From Heligmosomoides polygyrus polygyrus (taxonomy: Eukaryota > Nematoda > Chromadorea > Rhabditida > Heligmosomidae), in contig OX377206.1 in the NCBI GenBank assembly GCA_947396885.1, positions 43,941,631 through 44,005,630 of the forward strand: a DNA stretch of 64,000 nt, written 5' to 3'. Shown one piece after another: positions 11,955-23,746 of this stretch. Under the pieces are notes generated by a model that saw only the letters and a list, made by a program, of their open reading frames with translations, had not been told where the DNA came from and made no database searches. Position numbers and translations under genes: made by a program. Numbering within the stretch: the stretch's first letter is position 1; each line of letters begins with the position of its first letter.

Positions 11955-12491
11955 GAACACAATCAGTTTATTCAGATTCTAAACGCAGTTCTACTGGACG
12001 AAAGGCAGGACCGCCTACAACAACAACATCAACGATATGCAGCTCCAGCTGAACATATTCTGACTGCTACTACTCCAACGTCGTCTCCTACCATCCGTTC
12101 CACGAATGCTTCGCCTACATCGACTACTATTGCCCCATCTTCCACTTCGAATACGCGTCCTCCAACTCCACTCCGAGCACTCCTCTACCAACTTCCTCCC
12201 CACCACCCGTCCATCAACCCATTCCGACCACTCGACCGTCAGTCTCCATTTCAACAACCCGCTCACCAATCCCTACTACACCACTCGTCCACCAACCCCT
12301 ACTCCGACTACTCGTCCACTACCTACGTCAAATCCTACCCCATCCACTCACTCAATGGCATCGACTATAGCGATCAACCTACACATTGCGACTACATCGG
12401 AAACAATCAATGCTACTTCGACTGCTCTTCACACAATTCCTGCCACGACAACAACCATACCTCAATATCCAGGATCAACAACAGAAACTAA
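11955..12491 (+). pseudogene. Gag-like open frame of the LTR element (unit 3)
   Basis: This is the unit-3 copy of the frame at 1341-1877. It agrees with unit 1 rather than unit 2 at the Pro codon that varies. The frame is open throughout and no other coding frame was recognised in this interior. Confidence 0.3.
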
Positions 12492-12680
12492 CCATCCACA
12501 GCAACAGGTCCAGGATTTTCAATACGAACCCCGACGACGACGACAAGGGAATATAGGACGACCGATCGATGCATCTTCTTGACATAGCCTTTTGTAGCAG
12601 CACATTCCCATTTTATCTCTCTCAAAAAAGAAGAAAATAAAAAGAAAAATAAGAGAAAAAAGAAAAAAGGAAAAATATTT

Positions 12681-13899
12681 TGTATAAATACTCTGTATTA
12701 TGTATTGTATTGTGTAGTATTATGTAAACAAACCATTGAGGTTTGATATTATTTCTCCATAAATCACAAGTATATTTATGTATTATGTACTATTTTTCTG
12801 TTGTCATTCCACACTCTTAATGTTTCCATACCTTCAACATCCTTATCCTATTATACATTACACTTTCATTTCTGTCCCATTCGCATGCATCTCCTTTTGT
12901 GACCACGCACATTTACCCATAACAGTTTATCATTTTCTACAAGGCAACTACTCTTAAATAGCACAACTCTTCACAGCTCCACATCCCTAAGGCGAGTTCA
13001 CACTGCGACAGTCAGCCGCTATGCGACGCCCTCGAGCGACGATATCCGCCACGACTACCAGCAACAACACGACCAACGTCATCGCGACTACCGGAAAGCG
13101 CGCCATTCGCCGACAAAAAGCTTACGCAACGCCATCGCTAACCCCTTGCAATCAGCGACCTTTGAAAAGGACGTTCCGGTACGGAACGTCTTCCGGAAGG
13201 GTGGCATGTGAGGATAATAAAAGGACGACCGAACAAGTACCGTCATAATTACGAGACGGCCGCCAAACACGGGGAATGAGTCACCACCATTCAGCGAAGA
13301 GCCGTGTAGAGGTGAACTCTCAAGGACGTCGAAAAGGCAATCAAGTCAGCACCTAATGGGTCGTCGCCATTTTGAAGTGCGTCGCTTAACAACAACGATG
13401 TTCGCGCAGACCAACGGCTGAGAAAAGAAATATGGAAATACGAGAGGGAACGGCATCAAGGGCCTTTAAGACACACCTGATCGTTCCATATAAAAGCAGT
13501 CGCAAAGACAACAGCTCTCCTGCTCCTCTCCTTCTTCTTCGTTTTCCACTTCTCCACGACCGCCATGTGAGGAGGGTTGGCCGCCTTCTCACATCTCTTC
13601 CTCGGTCCCTTCTCCTTTCCCTTCTCTCAACTCTTTACTTCTAGTTCACATAACCTTATGCCTAATTTTCTTCCTCCATGCTAAGTTTATTCTTTGCTCT
13701 TCACAAGTTCACATGGCAGTATTGTAACTTGATAATAAACTCTTAGTAGTAAAATGTGAGTTTTCCTCTAGTCCTAGTCGAAATTAGGAATGTCGTCTGG
13801 TCGCGTCAGCTCTCTAGCTCCTTCGTCGAGTCTTCGCTAAGGTGCATTCCCCAGAGCCTTGAGCTTCTCTGATCAGGCCCCTGGAGCTGCATCCTTACA
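12681..13899 (+). repeat. Last LTR of the array, without the DNA insert
   Basis: This copy runs through the empty site at 13302-13309 and through TATA and AATAAA to TTACA at 13899. Up to about 13805 it is nearly identical to the other LTRs. The last 95 bp differ clearly: a 26-bp segment present in the others is missing and many bases are changed. This terminal stretch may come from a related, older element, or from recombination at the array edge. Confidence 0.45.
13302..13309 (+). other. Empty target site of the 2482-bp element
   Basis: CCGTGTAG occurs once here, and the flanks match the sequences left of 2688 and right of 5185. Either this LTR never received the insert or the insert was lost precisely together with one duplication. 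The first is simpler. Confidence 0.85.
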
Positions 13900-14790
13900 A
13901 CGACCTTCTACAGAGAACGTCCATCATCTCCTCCAAACGTGAGGGGTGGTGAACTCAACTTACGAAGGACATCCCGAGTTGCGGCGACCTATGCCGCAAC
14001 GCGGCAAGTCCGCGGCTGCCTGCCAACTGGCAGCGCTCTGGCGCCGCTAGCGCGGCATCATCGGCCGCAGCCGCGACGACATCGGCAGGTATGGTGCAGA
14101 CGAGAGGTGAAGGAGAACTGGGATAGATTTCCGCCATACAACTTAAAAGCCTGCCAATCCTTGAGATCTAGAAGTCTACTTTCATTAGGTTTCCTACTTT
14201 ACTACCCGCTCTACTCTCTTCATAAACCTCCGTTAGGGACTTTTTTAGCTTTTCTTATGCCTTCTTGCAACAAATTGGCAACAGACTTCATCTTTATTTC
14301 CGTCTCTAGGGTTCCGTCATTAGTTTGGATCGATTTTCCAAAGATATTTTTAAGTCCTACATAGTACTCCATGGTATTCGTTCGGTTCCGTTATTAGGGC
14401 CCTGTCCTATTTCCTTGCCAGCTGTGGTCAATTAACCAATCCGTCCTCTTTACAACGTAGACGGTAGCTAGTAGCTTTTCTGGCGAAAAGGATCCTGAGT
14501 TGGCTAAATAGCTGGCAAAAACCACTGCGAGATTTAGCCGAAGAAGTAATCATCGAGTTCGCGGTACGGGTTTCCGCACGTGCGACAGAGATCAGTGGCA
14601 GCGGATCAGCGGCTAATTACAGCGCGGCGATGGCTGCCGCAGCCGTGATGACCAATCGTATGTTCGATCCGCTCCCAACGTGAGCAGTCAGCTAATTTTT
14701 TGTTTTTGTTTGCTGTTCGTTATACGGCCCAAAATCAGATAACGAAGAACAAAACGGATGGGCCAAACCCCCGGAAACCGGATAACGTAT
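13900..14790. other. Unassigned sequence after the LTR array
   Basis: The sequence is GC-rich around 13960-14100 with many CCGCGG/GCGGC words resembling the MITE families found later. An open frame at 13939-14364 has no recognisable domain and a hydrophobic, low-information translation. I see no gene or boundary. Confidence 0.3.
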
Positions 14791-14801
14791 AGCGGATAAC
14801 G

Positions 14802-14996
14802 GGTACTTGTGAAGCAAAGGGCCCGTGGTGCCGTGGGGTTGCCGGGAAACATGTTAACGCGGCAAACCCACGGCACCACGGAGCCGGTACTTATGAAGCA
14901 CCCGCCCTCGGGTGCCGTGGGTTGCCGCGTTTCCGCCGCGTTAACAAGTTTCCCGGCAGCCCCACGGCACCACGGGCCCTCTGCTTCATAAGTACC
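14802..14996. mobile_element. 195-bp palindromic MITE with 8-bp TSD
   Basis: The ends read GGTACTTRTGAAGC inward from both sides. The arms continue as inverted copies (GGGCCCGTGGTGCCGTGGGG near 14822 and its complement near 14960). GGATAACG is repeated at 14794-14801 and 14997-15004, the expected 8-bp TSD. The middle carries a second inverted pair around GGTACTTATGAAGC (14884), so it may be two nested or fused copies. Confidence 0.7.
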
Positions 14997-15895
14997 GGAT
15001 AACGGTTAATCCGCTCCTCCCTGATCCTGACCGTCCTCCCACGTCCATCCTGACCGCCCTCCATGATTTTGCTGTAAATAAACTCCTCTCGCTCCAATTC
15101 TTCCTGTATTTTCGAGTTGGCTTTTGAGGTTTGGTTTGGTCGATGAACTGCTGCAGCACCCTAAAACCGAATTAGCCACTTCTGGTTTTCCAATGCCGAA
15201 GATCGTTCGATGTCTACTTCAGCAGAAAGCACTGACTAAAAACGTTTATGAGAGTAGTAAAGACTGCGTTCATCATAATCGGACAATTCTTGAACACTTC
15301 ACAGGACACGAACTGTAGAATACAATAGTTGGGTGAGCACTTTCACGTAGAAACCTAACGAACTGTGAAATTCTTCTCTGTTTCGGTACAATATTAAAAA
15401 GTATGGCAGCAGAACGTGGGTCACCGATTTAGACACTTGGTCGAGGCACCTTTCTCGCACGAAGACCGGATTGATGACATTGCATAATTTGATCCCATTT
15501 CGCAAGGCACACCACCAAGTCCTTCCTTAATGACTTCACACCCCAGAAGCGTCGTGGATTCTCCTGAAACATTTCAGATGAAGGTGTCGGAATAACGAAG
15601 TTAATAAAGGGATGGAATCCAGAAGTGACGTCAAATTCTACGATGCGCTCTTCTTTTTGTGTAATACTGTCATACTATTCATACACTAATATGCCTTTGC
15701 GAGGATAAACCGCAGGAAGCCATAGCAAACTGTCACTCATCTATGGTATACAGGATAAAGAAATTGAAAATACTGAACTGTTAAAAAGTGATGATAATAA
15801 ATTGAAAAAATCTTCTTGAAACTGCCGCCGAAACATAAATGCTTTTCGCGATGCTGCGGCGTCTTGGAAGTGGGCGGGCGGAAGAACTAGCTCTA

Positions 15896-16010
15896 GTTTA
15901 TAGTTGCATTGCCTCGCGGCGCGGCACCACGATCGCCATAGATATCGATTTGTCGCGCCGCCTGATCGATATCTATTAATATTATGGTGCCGCGCCGCGC
16001 AACTATAAAC
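15896..16010. mobile_element. 115-bp MITE (TA-flanked, GTTTATAGTTGC ends)
   Basis: The inverted ends GTTTATAGTTGC and GCAACTATAAAC enclose two further inverted blocks (GCGGCGCGGCACC and ATATCGAT). TA lies on both sides (15894-15895 and 16011-16012). A related copy is at 36229-36346. No coding content. Confidence 0.7.
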
Positions 16011-16531
16011 TAACGCTCAAACTTACACTTCCAAGTCGTAATATCACTCCATTACTAGCATGTCGGTGAATGAACGAAAGAGGAGAACCTTTTTTACAGG
16101 GAAATCACAGAAACGGAGCTGCTGCAGAGGCACCTCAAGGAGAATTCGAAAAAGCACATGATGGGTTTTCCGTCTACTTGGTCAGAGCACCGTTATCTAT
16201 CGCAAGAACGACTATCGGAATCATATAAATACATGGGCTTGAAAACAGATTCAAAACGCGACAACTAGACTTATGAACAAGACTATAAAGACACACGTAC
16301 TTTAAGGTTTTAATTCGCTCTCTTCTTTTTTAGCACTTTGATATTCTCCTAAGAGGCGTTCGCTTTTCAGAGTTTCGCATAAAGCCACGTAGACGGCAAA
16401 TATATACTGTAGCATTACTGAAAGCGTAACGATTGTAAGAATGTTGAACATCCACAGTTATTAGCTAACTTATCATTTCCAAACAACCTCTCGACACGAC
16501 GTGTGTGGAAATGTTCCGGCTCACAAGGGAA

Positions 16532-16918
16532 GGGCCTGAAGCGTATGTCTGAACGGGGAGAGCGACTAATATAGGGAGAATCCCCACCCCTAAATTGGTT
16601 TGAAAATGTGTTTATATTTTGCGTGCTCACTCTACAAGCTGTCGCTCGCTCTACAGGTTGTCGCGCCGACTCGACTGATTCTGTCGGGCCTATATACATT
16701 GTTCACAGCACGCCATTTCGGCAGTTAGTTCCGAACAGTAGGCCATGCTTGTCCAAGCGCATGGGCAGGCTCCTTCTATCAGCCTAACGTCGAGAAGTTG
16801 AGGACGCCACGCCCTAAACGATTTGCATCCGGCGCGACGCGTGGCGAGCGGAAACGGCGCTCTCCTGCGCCATTTTGCCCGCTTGTGCTTGTTGGACGCA
16901 GCGGCTTGCCCGTTACTG
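16532..16918. mobile_element. Composite fragment: Tc5-like end joined to a Tc1-type palindrome end
   Basis: Positions 16532-16622 match the terminal 90 bp of the element at 36986 (AAGCGTATGTCTGAACGGGG and following). From about 16625 to 16918 the sequence matches the right end of the element at 23747-28279, finishing in GTTACTG then TA. Two families are thus joined with no intact second end, which suggests deletion or a nested insertion that later decayed. Confidence 0.6.
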
Positions 16919-16920
16919 TA

Positions 16921-19901
16921 ACTATTTAGCGGACTCCGAGTTTCTTGCTATCAGAACTTCCAGAAAAAAGTACCATCAGATTTTTAGAAACTAGTACCTG
17001 AGCAGAAAAGAGGCCAATCTGACAGCTGAATATGCCTTCACGAGAATTTCTACCTACTTCCACCTCCACAAATGAGAAAAACCTCCGAGAACTTCTGAAA
17101 GTGGTGTTTAGGCCGGGTATATATACTTTTCTAAATAACGGGTTTTCTATTATAAATACTTCACTCTATCTTCTGGAATCCCTCCCAATTTGGATATTAG
17201 GACCTGGTTTCCTTCTCCTTTCCCTCTTCATCATCCATATCAAGAAAACGAACGAGTTCTCGTTTCAACCTTCACGCCTCGTAAGACGTGTGTTGAGACA
17301 CGTTAAACGTGTGAAACACGAACGCGTATGTATGCACTGACGGCATGCGACGTAGAGATGGAGAATACTGGCGATCGTCGCTGCTTGGCATAGTTATGCT
17401 CTCCAAATTTTCTCGAATAATCGAATGGTTCCGAATGCTCACAAGTTTCGAATACTCTAATTCGAAGTCAAATTCGAATGAATATCCAAGACAGGCACTT
17501 GGGAAGAGGAGGGTCGTGGGTTGGACTCTTGTGTTGCACACGCATCCTGTATTATTGCAGTGTTCATGCTGAACTACACAAAGTTATCGTGCGTGAAAAT
17601 TTTCCCAAATGACATGATTTTAGACAAAAAAAACATAAAAACTAAAGAACTAATTGGGACATTCAAATGCAGTAGCGAGCTCGGCCTTTAGCAGCATGCG
17701 GATTCTATAATCATCGAATTGCTTCACTGACAACACGTAAGCAGAGTGGGATTTTTTAGAAAATACCATCAGTCTTTGCCTTTATGAGCGGGCTCTTTTA
17801 AATGCACCTAGTAATTTAGCTGAAAACCGTTTTGCGATAAATTAATGCAGTGTTGACGGCCCACTCACACAATGTCGTTAGAAAAACGACCTGTTTAGAT
17901 TTTAGAAGCGCTTGTAGAAGAAGTTGCCCTGTTGCTTTCTGCACCTCCTGTTGCTAAAATTAATGCCACAATATTGTCTCTGATGCAGTGGAGAAAAGCA
18001 GGCAAAAGAGAAAGAAAAGGTATTGTCGTAAATGTCAAGCAAAAGCATGCTTTATAACAGCACCAGAAGAGCAGGCTTCTCACCTGTGGCTGGCACATTT
18101 GAATGCATTGCTCTCCGACGTTAGCTACACCATTAGCACGGCAGCACTCGGAGTTGTCGTGAGTTTGAGCCGCACAGTGAACCACCGCTGGTAAATACTT
18201 GTATAGTCGACAGCGAGATGGCTGGATCGTGTGCATCAACTAAAAGTGTTCACAGGTAGTGGAAAAACTCTGTAGGCTAATCAGCTATGATTTCAGATAC
18301 TTGTAGAGTGTAATGTGTATTGGGTATGTGACGTTGTGTCTAACAGAGGCATATATACGAGAGTGGACACGAAGTAACGGTGTTGGATTTATAAGTAGAT
18401 GTGCGTGCCTCAGCCCGGTTTCCATACACCGCAAGGTCGACTTCTACCTTGTGCTTAAGAAGAAGATCAGGTTCGTACTTGAAGTTTACTATTGTACTTC
18501 TATACAGAGCGGAAACCATTAATGGGCAAGTCGGTAGGGATGGAGCAGCAGTAGAGAGGGCCCGTAGAGAATCTAAATAGGCGTTTGTCTGACAAACCAA
18601 GAGGGAAAATAATCCACCCAACCTCCAAAATCTTCGTGAAGCAAGAGAGCAAGGAAATTCCATATGCTGGCGGAACCCAAAATCTGAATGGTGAAAATAA
18701 CGAGCCCGGAGTGGGAGGACTTTCGAAATAAAGTGATTGGAGCAGGTTTCCTTGATGCAAGCCCTACAATAAACCTTTCTGTAGAACAGCATGATTCGGT
18801 GTGCCGATTCACATCAGGAGTACATACGTCCGCGCCTGGTGTGCTCATCATGGTCGGTTGTTTTCTGCTGTCTCTCTCTATGTTGCTTTTGATGCTATCG
18901 AAAAGGAACTCCGACGAAGAAGTTCCATCGTAGCTGCTCCCGTACTGAAGCTATGGAATGATTATTTAAACCGGATCGATAAGTTGTTCGGTCTTTTTAT
19001 GAAGTTGCAAAAGTCACAAGCCTAATCATCCAGAATAATGGTGCTGGAAGGTAGACTCGTCTTGGAATTGCAAAAAGTTCCAACCTGAGATCTCCCCTTT
19101 ACAGCACCTCCGTTAGTTAAGTTCAAGTCCCTTGGTCTCGAAAGCGTATCGCATCACATGGGTCGGCAACGGTGAACGGTTACTGAAGCGGAGACGGCTG
19201 TGTCCGATAAGGAAACCATCAAACTGACCGTTGAAAACTTTGAGGTGAGCTTCTTTTAAACAGGTTCAACTGTGGCCGAATCACCGTCCGCAGGTATCCA
19301 AAGCTTCGAAAAACAACAAATTGCTTGCATCCTTGCATAATCAAAATATCTATGGATAGCCAAGAATTTAGGAATAATATGATGGCACGTATGAGATCTA
19401 GAATGCAATCATTAACAAAGGTTTACGCCCATTCATACGCAAGAAATGATTACACTAAACGCAAAGAGGAATTGGATCTCCCATTGCGAAAGGATGCCCA
19501 ATTAATGAATGGTCAAGAAGATAAGCTTTGATATGCTGGTAGGGACCCCCACATTCACGAGCTGGGTAATCCACGTGATCTCGGCGACATAATGATTCCC
19601 GTCTTCTGCTTGTCGAATCGACACCACCATCGCTCCACCTCCCTCCACCCCGCTCCTCTCAGCCGTCTCCCTCCTCCTCTGTACTGTCTCTGCTAGGGTA
19701 ATCGTACCGAGAGTAATGAGAAGTGGAGGAAAAAACGTGCTTACTGGGTGAATGATATGTGAGGAGGGATTGCACAGCGGTCGATGAGAACCTCCCAACA
19801 GGAGGGCGGGGCACAGATATGGAGCCATCGTCGCTGTCGACGATGGTGCTGTCCATGGATCATTTAGCGGAATAGATTTCTACAGCGATACACGCTGGCA
19901 T
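16921..19901. other. Unassigned, mostly unique-looking sequence
   Basis: Several frames of 60-150 codons occur on both strands (for example 17032-17340 on + and 18340-18792 on -), with no recognisable domain, signal or consistent exon structure. Around 17410-17480 TTCGAA-type words cluster as in the MITE at 50343. I cannot support a gene here. Confidence 0.3.
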
Positions 19902-20332
<431 letters not shown>

Positions 20333-21820
20333 CCAGATCAACTCCATAGGAAAAAGGAATTCCCTCTAAACGATAGTTAAGCAACAACCTCTCCTGAGTG
20401 CTTTATGTGATGAAGGTAAATACATAGAATCCAATAGAAGGATTTATAGCAGATGGTTCTTATACCCACCACGACTCTGGCTTCGATAGCGTTTGTCTCA
20501 TAGATGCACAATCCGCGGCATTCTGGAGGAACAAATCGTTCACAACACGACCCGAACACTTGATCAGCGACCTTTCGTTCGATGCAAGGCTTCCAGTTTG
20601 ATCTCGTCGTGCCACAGTTCTGAAAAGGATCTTAGATAGGAAGCGTTTCACGCAATTTATTTCAAACAAGCAGCGCCTAAAATACCGAAAAATAAAAGCC
20701 AATCTTTCCCAAAATTAAAAAAGAGTACGACCTCCCCCTGCGATTCTCTCGCCTCAAGCTTACAGCCTCTTCCACCCTGCCCAGGCATGACATCTGGGTA
20801 TATTCCTCTATTTTATGACTAATTTATGCGGCGGCGCCGATCGATAGTAAGACTTAGCGCTTAGCGCGTTATTATATAGTATGATAATTTTTGGTGAGCA
20901 AAAATATACTTCTTCCGTCAATATTTATGGTTGAACTCGTCGACTAAGCTACGCTTGTTGTTTTGACAGCTGCTGAGTCGATAAAAATTCGATTTCTCGT
21001 TCATTTGTTTACATACATAATTATTTGTTTCTGGATATATTCGTCGATGGTAATTGTTGAAAAAAATGCAAAATGCGATGTACACAGAAGGAACAAAAGC
21101 TTACGCTTGCGTGATAGAAATGTATGTAATCATCCATGTCCATAATTCCTTGATATTACACACCTTTTCCCTTTGACATGTCACGAACCCGTCTTTTTGC
21201 GTTGGCCGTTAAATTATGCCCTTATTTAGGCTAGCAATTGAAAGGTCAATTATCGATTCTGAGTAGTATAATTTTACTTACGACTGCTAATATTTGCATG
21301 AAGGTATTGGTAAATTAAAGGCAATCTTTGCTAAGACGTGGAAATGGCGGAAATACCCTACCCAACTTCAGAACATCTCTTTCTTCATGGCTTTTGAACG
21401 TAAGGGTGCAACAGGATCGCTAACATCATTACTCAAAATAATTTCTAGCAATCACAATTTTCGATTGTCTTATTACAGAAGTTGTACCTATTTTTGTGCC
21501 ATCATTGACATCCGAGCGAGCAGGTTTGTAACTCGTCGTTAATCGTACTCAAAAAAAAAAGTACGAATGGGTTTTCGGACGACCTCTCGGACGCGGTTGG
21601 AGTTTCAAATCGCGTTCTCCCTTTTTTTCCACAATCAGAGACGTGGGGGAGGAGGTTATGCCGCTTCAGTCGCAGTGCAAAGGCCTCCGCACAGTTTTGC
21701 GGCGAGCGGCGTGCGGCGGACGGCGAAAACGAAGAGTCATTCCGCTCCGCGGCGGCCGCGGGCGCCGTTGTTCGGCATGACTTGCTAGAGCGCAGCCAGT
21801 CTGCCCGCGCCGCTCGCGGA
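20333..21820. other. Unassigned AT-rich sequence
   Basis: Only short unrelated frames are seen. Around 20815-20895 a segment (CGATCGATAG ... TTATTATATAGTATG) resembles 51190-51235 and, in reverse, 60255-60300, so part of it belongs to a dispersed repeat. Nothing else was recognised. Confidence 0.35.
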
Positions 21821-21822
21821 TT

Positions 21823-21985
21823 AGGCCTATGGTATAGTCCCGCGGAAATGTCCGCGGAACGGGATTAATCGAGCCGGGACTCAGCGCGCGCCCAATAGTC
21901 GCAATCCGCAAAACCCATTTTCCGCGGATTGTCGGCGGCGGTCGGTGGACGGGCTGGTATAGTTCGCGTCCGCGGGACGAACCCG
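21823..21985. mobile_element. GC-rich MITE relative (TAGGCCTATGGTATAGTCCCGCGG end)
   Basis: The start resembles the ends of the MITEs at 49798 and 58746 (GGCC, then a short gap, TATA and a CCCGCGG block). A second TATAGTT-CGCGTCCGCGGGAC motif occurs at 21958-21980. The right boundary and TSD are not clear, so it is probably truncated or rearranged. Confidence 0.4.
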
Positions 21986-23476
21986 CCACCGACAACAGCT
22001 GATTGCGCTCTAGTTTTCAAATTTCTTTTAGTTTTTGAGCGTACGACCTGTTAGGTTTTTTCGCTTGTTTTGCACAAGAGTAGGGTTTACTGTTGTCGCC
22101 ATTATGTTCCACTTATTAGGCTCGATTTTTGTCAGGCTGTGATATAGCGATTGTTGTTCTTTCTGAGGGGCAGGATCGAGTCCTTACCAGCAATGGAATG
22201 CGAATGCGTTACTATAACTGAAAAGACGGAAAGCAATAGCGGGAACGCTGCGAAATGGGGGTTCTGACGTCGAAATCGGAGCTCCACCGAAAGAATGGGG
22301 TGCGTTACGTTAGTTGTCTCCCATTACTATAGGGGCGGAGCGACGCGATCGATTACCGTAGTCAGACCTAGTGCCGCGCTCATCACGGACGAGATTTCAC
22401 TACGAGTTAAGGCGAATTGAACAGAGCGCGCATTGCTGCCGTGGAGCAGATTTCGTGCAGAACTATACTGGACCTGATTCCTTTTTATTTTTTGCTCTGT
22501 ATTCTTCTTTTCTCGGGCAAGTTCTGGGCCGACCACATGCCGCCTCTGAGACTACAAAGTCGAAATGATAGTAGGAGCAACACCTCATGTTTCTTCCTTT
22601 TTGTACACTGTTTTAGTGTAGCTTTGTAGCTTTCGCTCAGGCCATGGTTCTTTCCCAACTACTTCTGTGTTTTCTTTTACTTGTTTTGTAGTTCGTTAGT
22701 GAGTACAGTCATGTGATCTTTATTGCCTTCGTTAAACTGCGTAATAAGGATAATCCCCCCTCCCCAGCAGGAGTCACTCAGAGCCCAAAGCGTATGAAAA
22801 CTAGAGGGGCAAAGAGAAAAAAAGAGTAACAAATGAACAAAGTCATCAATCACCACCCTACGACAGAAAGTCTGCTCTATTCATCCGTTGTATCTCGTCC
22901 AAGGCGGGCTCAACAACCCGCCCGCTACCGTAATCGGAGGCGGTGGCGGGCGGCGATAGTGCGCTACCGTAACTCAAGGAGACACCTAACGTACGAACCC
23001 AAAAGAAGGTTCTGCTGTGCGTTTGGTGGATGTGTAGTGGTCCAGCGTACCGGAAGCTGCTCCACCCAGTCAAGCCATCCTTGACGTTTGCATCTGCCAA
23101 CAAATAGACTAGATCCAGCAAAAATTAATGAAGAAAGAAGTCAATGCAAGCCAATATTCCTTCCACCAGTACAACTGCCGACCGCTTACGGCGCTTCAGA
23201 CGCTGGCGAAAATCTAGGAATTTAGCTAGACCAAAATCAAGCAACCCCCATACACCCTGGACATTGCGCCGTCTCACTGCCATATGCTTCAATCGATGGA
23301 TCACTTCCTCCATGGTTGGCGCTTCGCCGAAGTCGAATTTGTCATGGCGATGGTGCACGACTTCTTCAGGTGGAAACCGAGCAAATTCTACAGAGATGTA
23401 ATCCACTCATTTCATGAGTAGCGGAAGAAACTCATTGAGAATCAACGTAATGGATTGTACATGTGGTACAAGAGAG

Positions 23477-23550
23477 CATGTGGTAGCGCAGTCGGAAGAG
23501 GCGCAGCGTGTCTCCTGCACCAGTGCGAGATTCATGGTTCAGCTTTCCTG
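23477..23550 (+). tRNA. tRNA-like sequence / SINE head (pol III A and B boxes)
   Basis: TAGCGCAGTCGG (23484-23495) fits the A box of a tRNA gene. GGTTCAGCTTT (23536-23546) resembles a B box at tRNA-like spacing. I could not fold a full cloverleaf, because the acceptor stem is not evident. A tRNA-derived SINE or tRNA pseudogene is more likely than a working tRNA. Confidence 0.3.
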
Positions 23551-23746
23551 CCCAGGCCAACCATGCTTTCCTTCCCTCTTACTTTGGTGAACTGGTACTA
23601 GACTTGTCTGATAAAGATAAAACATTCGGTTCATAGCTTGGCTACCGCAAGTCGTATAAGCGAAGTACGCGCTCAACATCCCGTTGAAGAAGAATGCGTG
23701 GCTCACCCCTCAATTGCATCAATTAATGCCCACCCAGACTATTGTA

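Larger units (their letters stand above)
1..13899 (+). mobile_element. Tandem array of a small LTR retroelement (three units plus a final LTR)
   Basis: Positions 1-5307 recur almost unchanged at 5308-10614. They recur again at 10615-13431 without a 2490-bp block, and the start of a fourth copy runs from 13432 to about 13899. Without the inserted DNA element the unit is 2817 bp. The order fits LTR-interior-LTR-interior-LTR-interior-LTR, the form made by unequal exchange between LTRs. Similarity to the repeat stops at TTACA (13895-13899), which also closes the proposed LTR at 495-499, and unique sequence follows. Units 2 and 3 share single-base differences from unit 1, for example the G in GACGGA at 5821 and 11128. 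The interior encodes no protease, reverse transcriptase or integrase that I can see, so the element would depend on a partner. The LTR reading is inferred from TATA, AATAAA, purine tract and TG...CA ends; a satellite made from an older element is the alternative. Confidence 0.65.

Noticed and set aside
18340..19025. Possible reverse transcriptase fragment
   Set aside because: A single FDAIEKEL-like string resembles an RT block, but no neighbouring motif or frame supports it.
23125..23406. 93-codon minus-strand frame as a host exon
   Set aside because: It is stop to stop with no recognisable domain and no linked exon; it cannot be told from chance.
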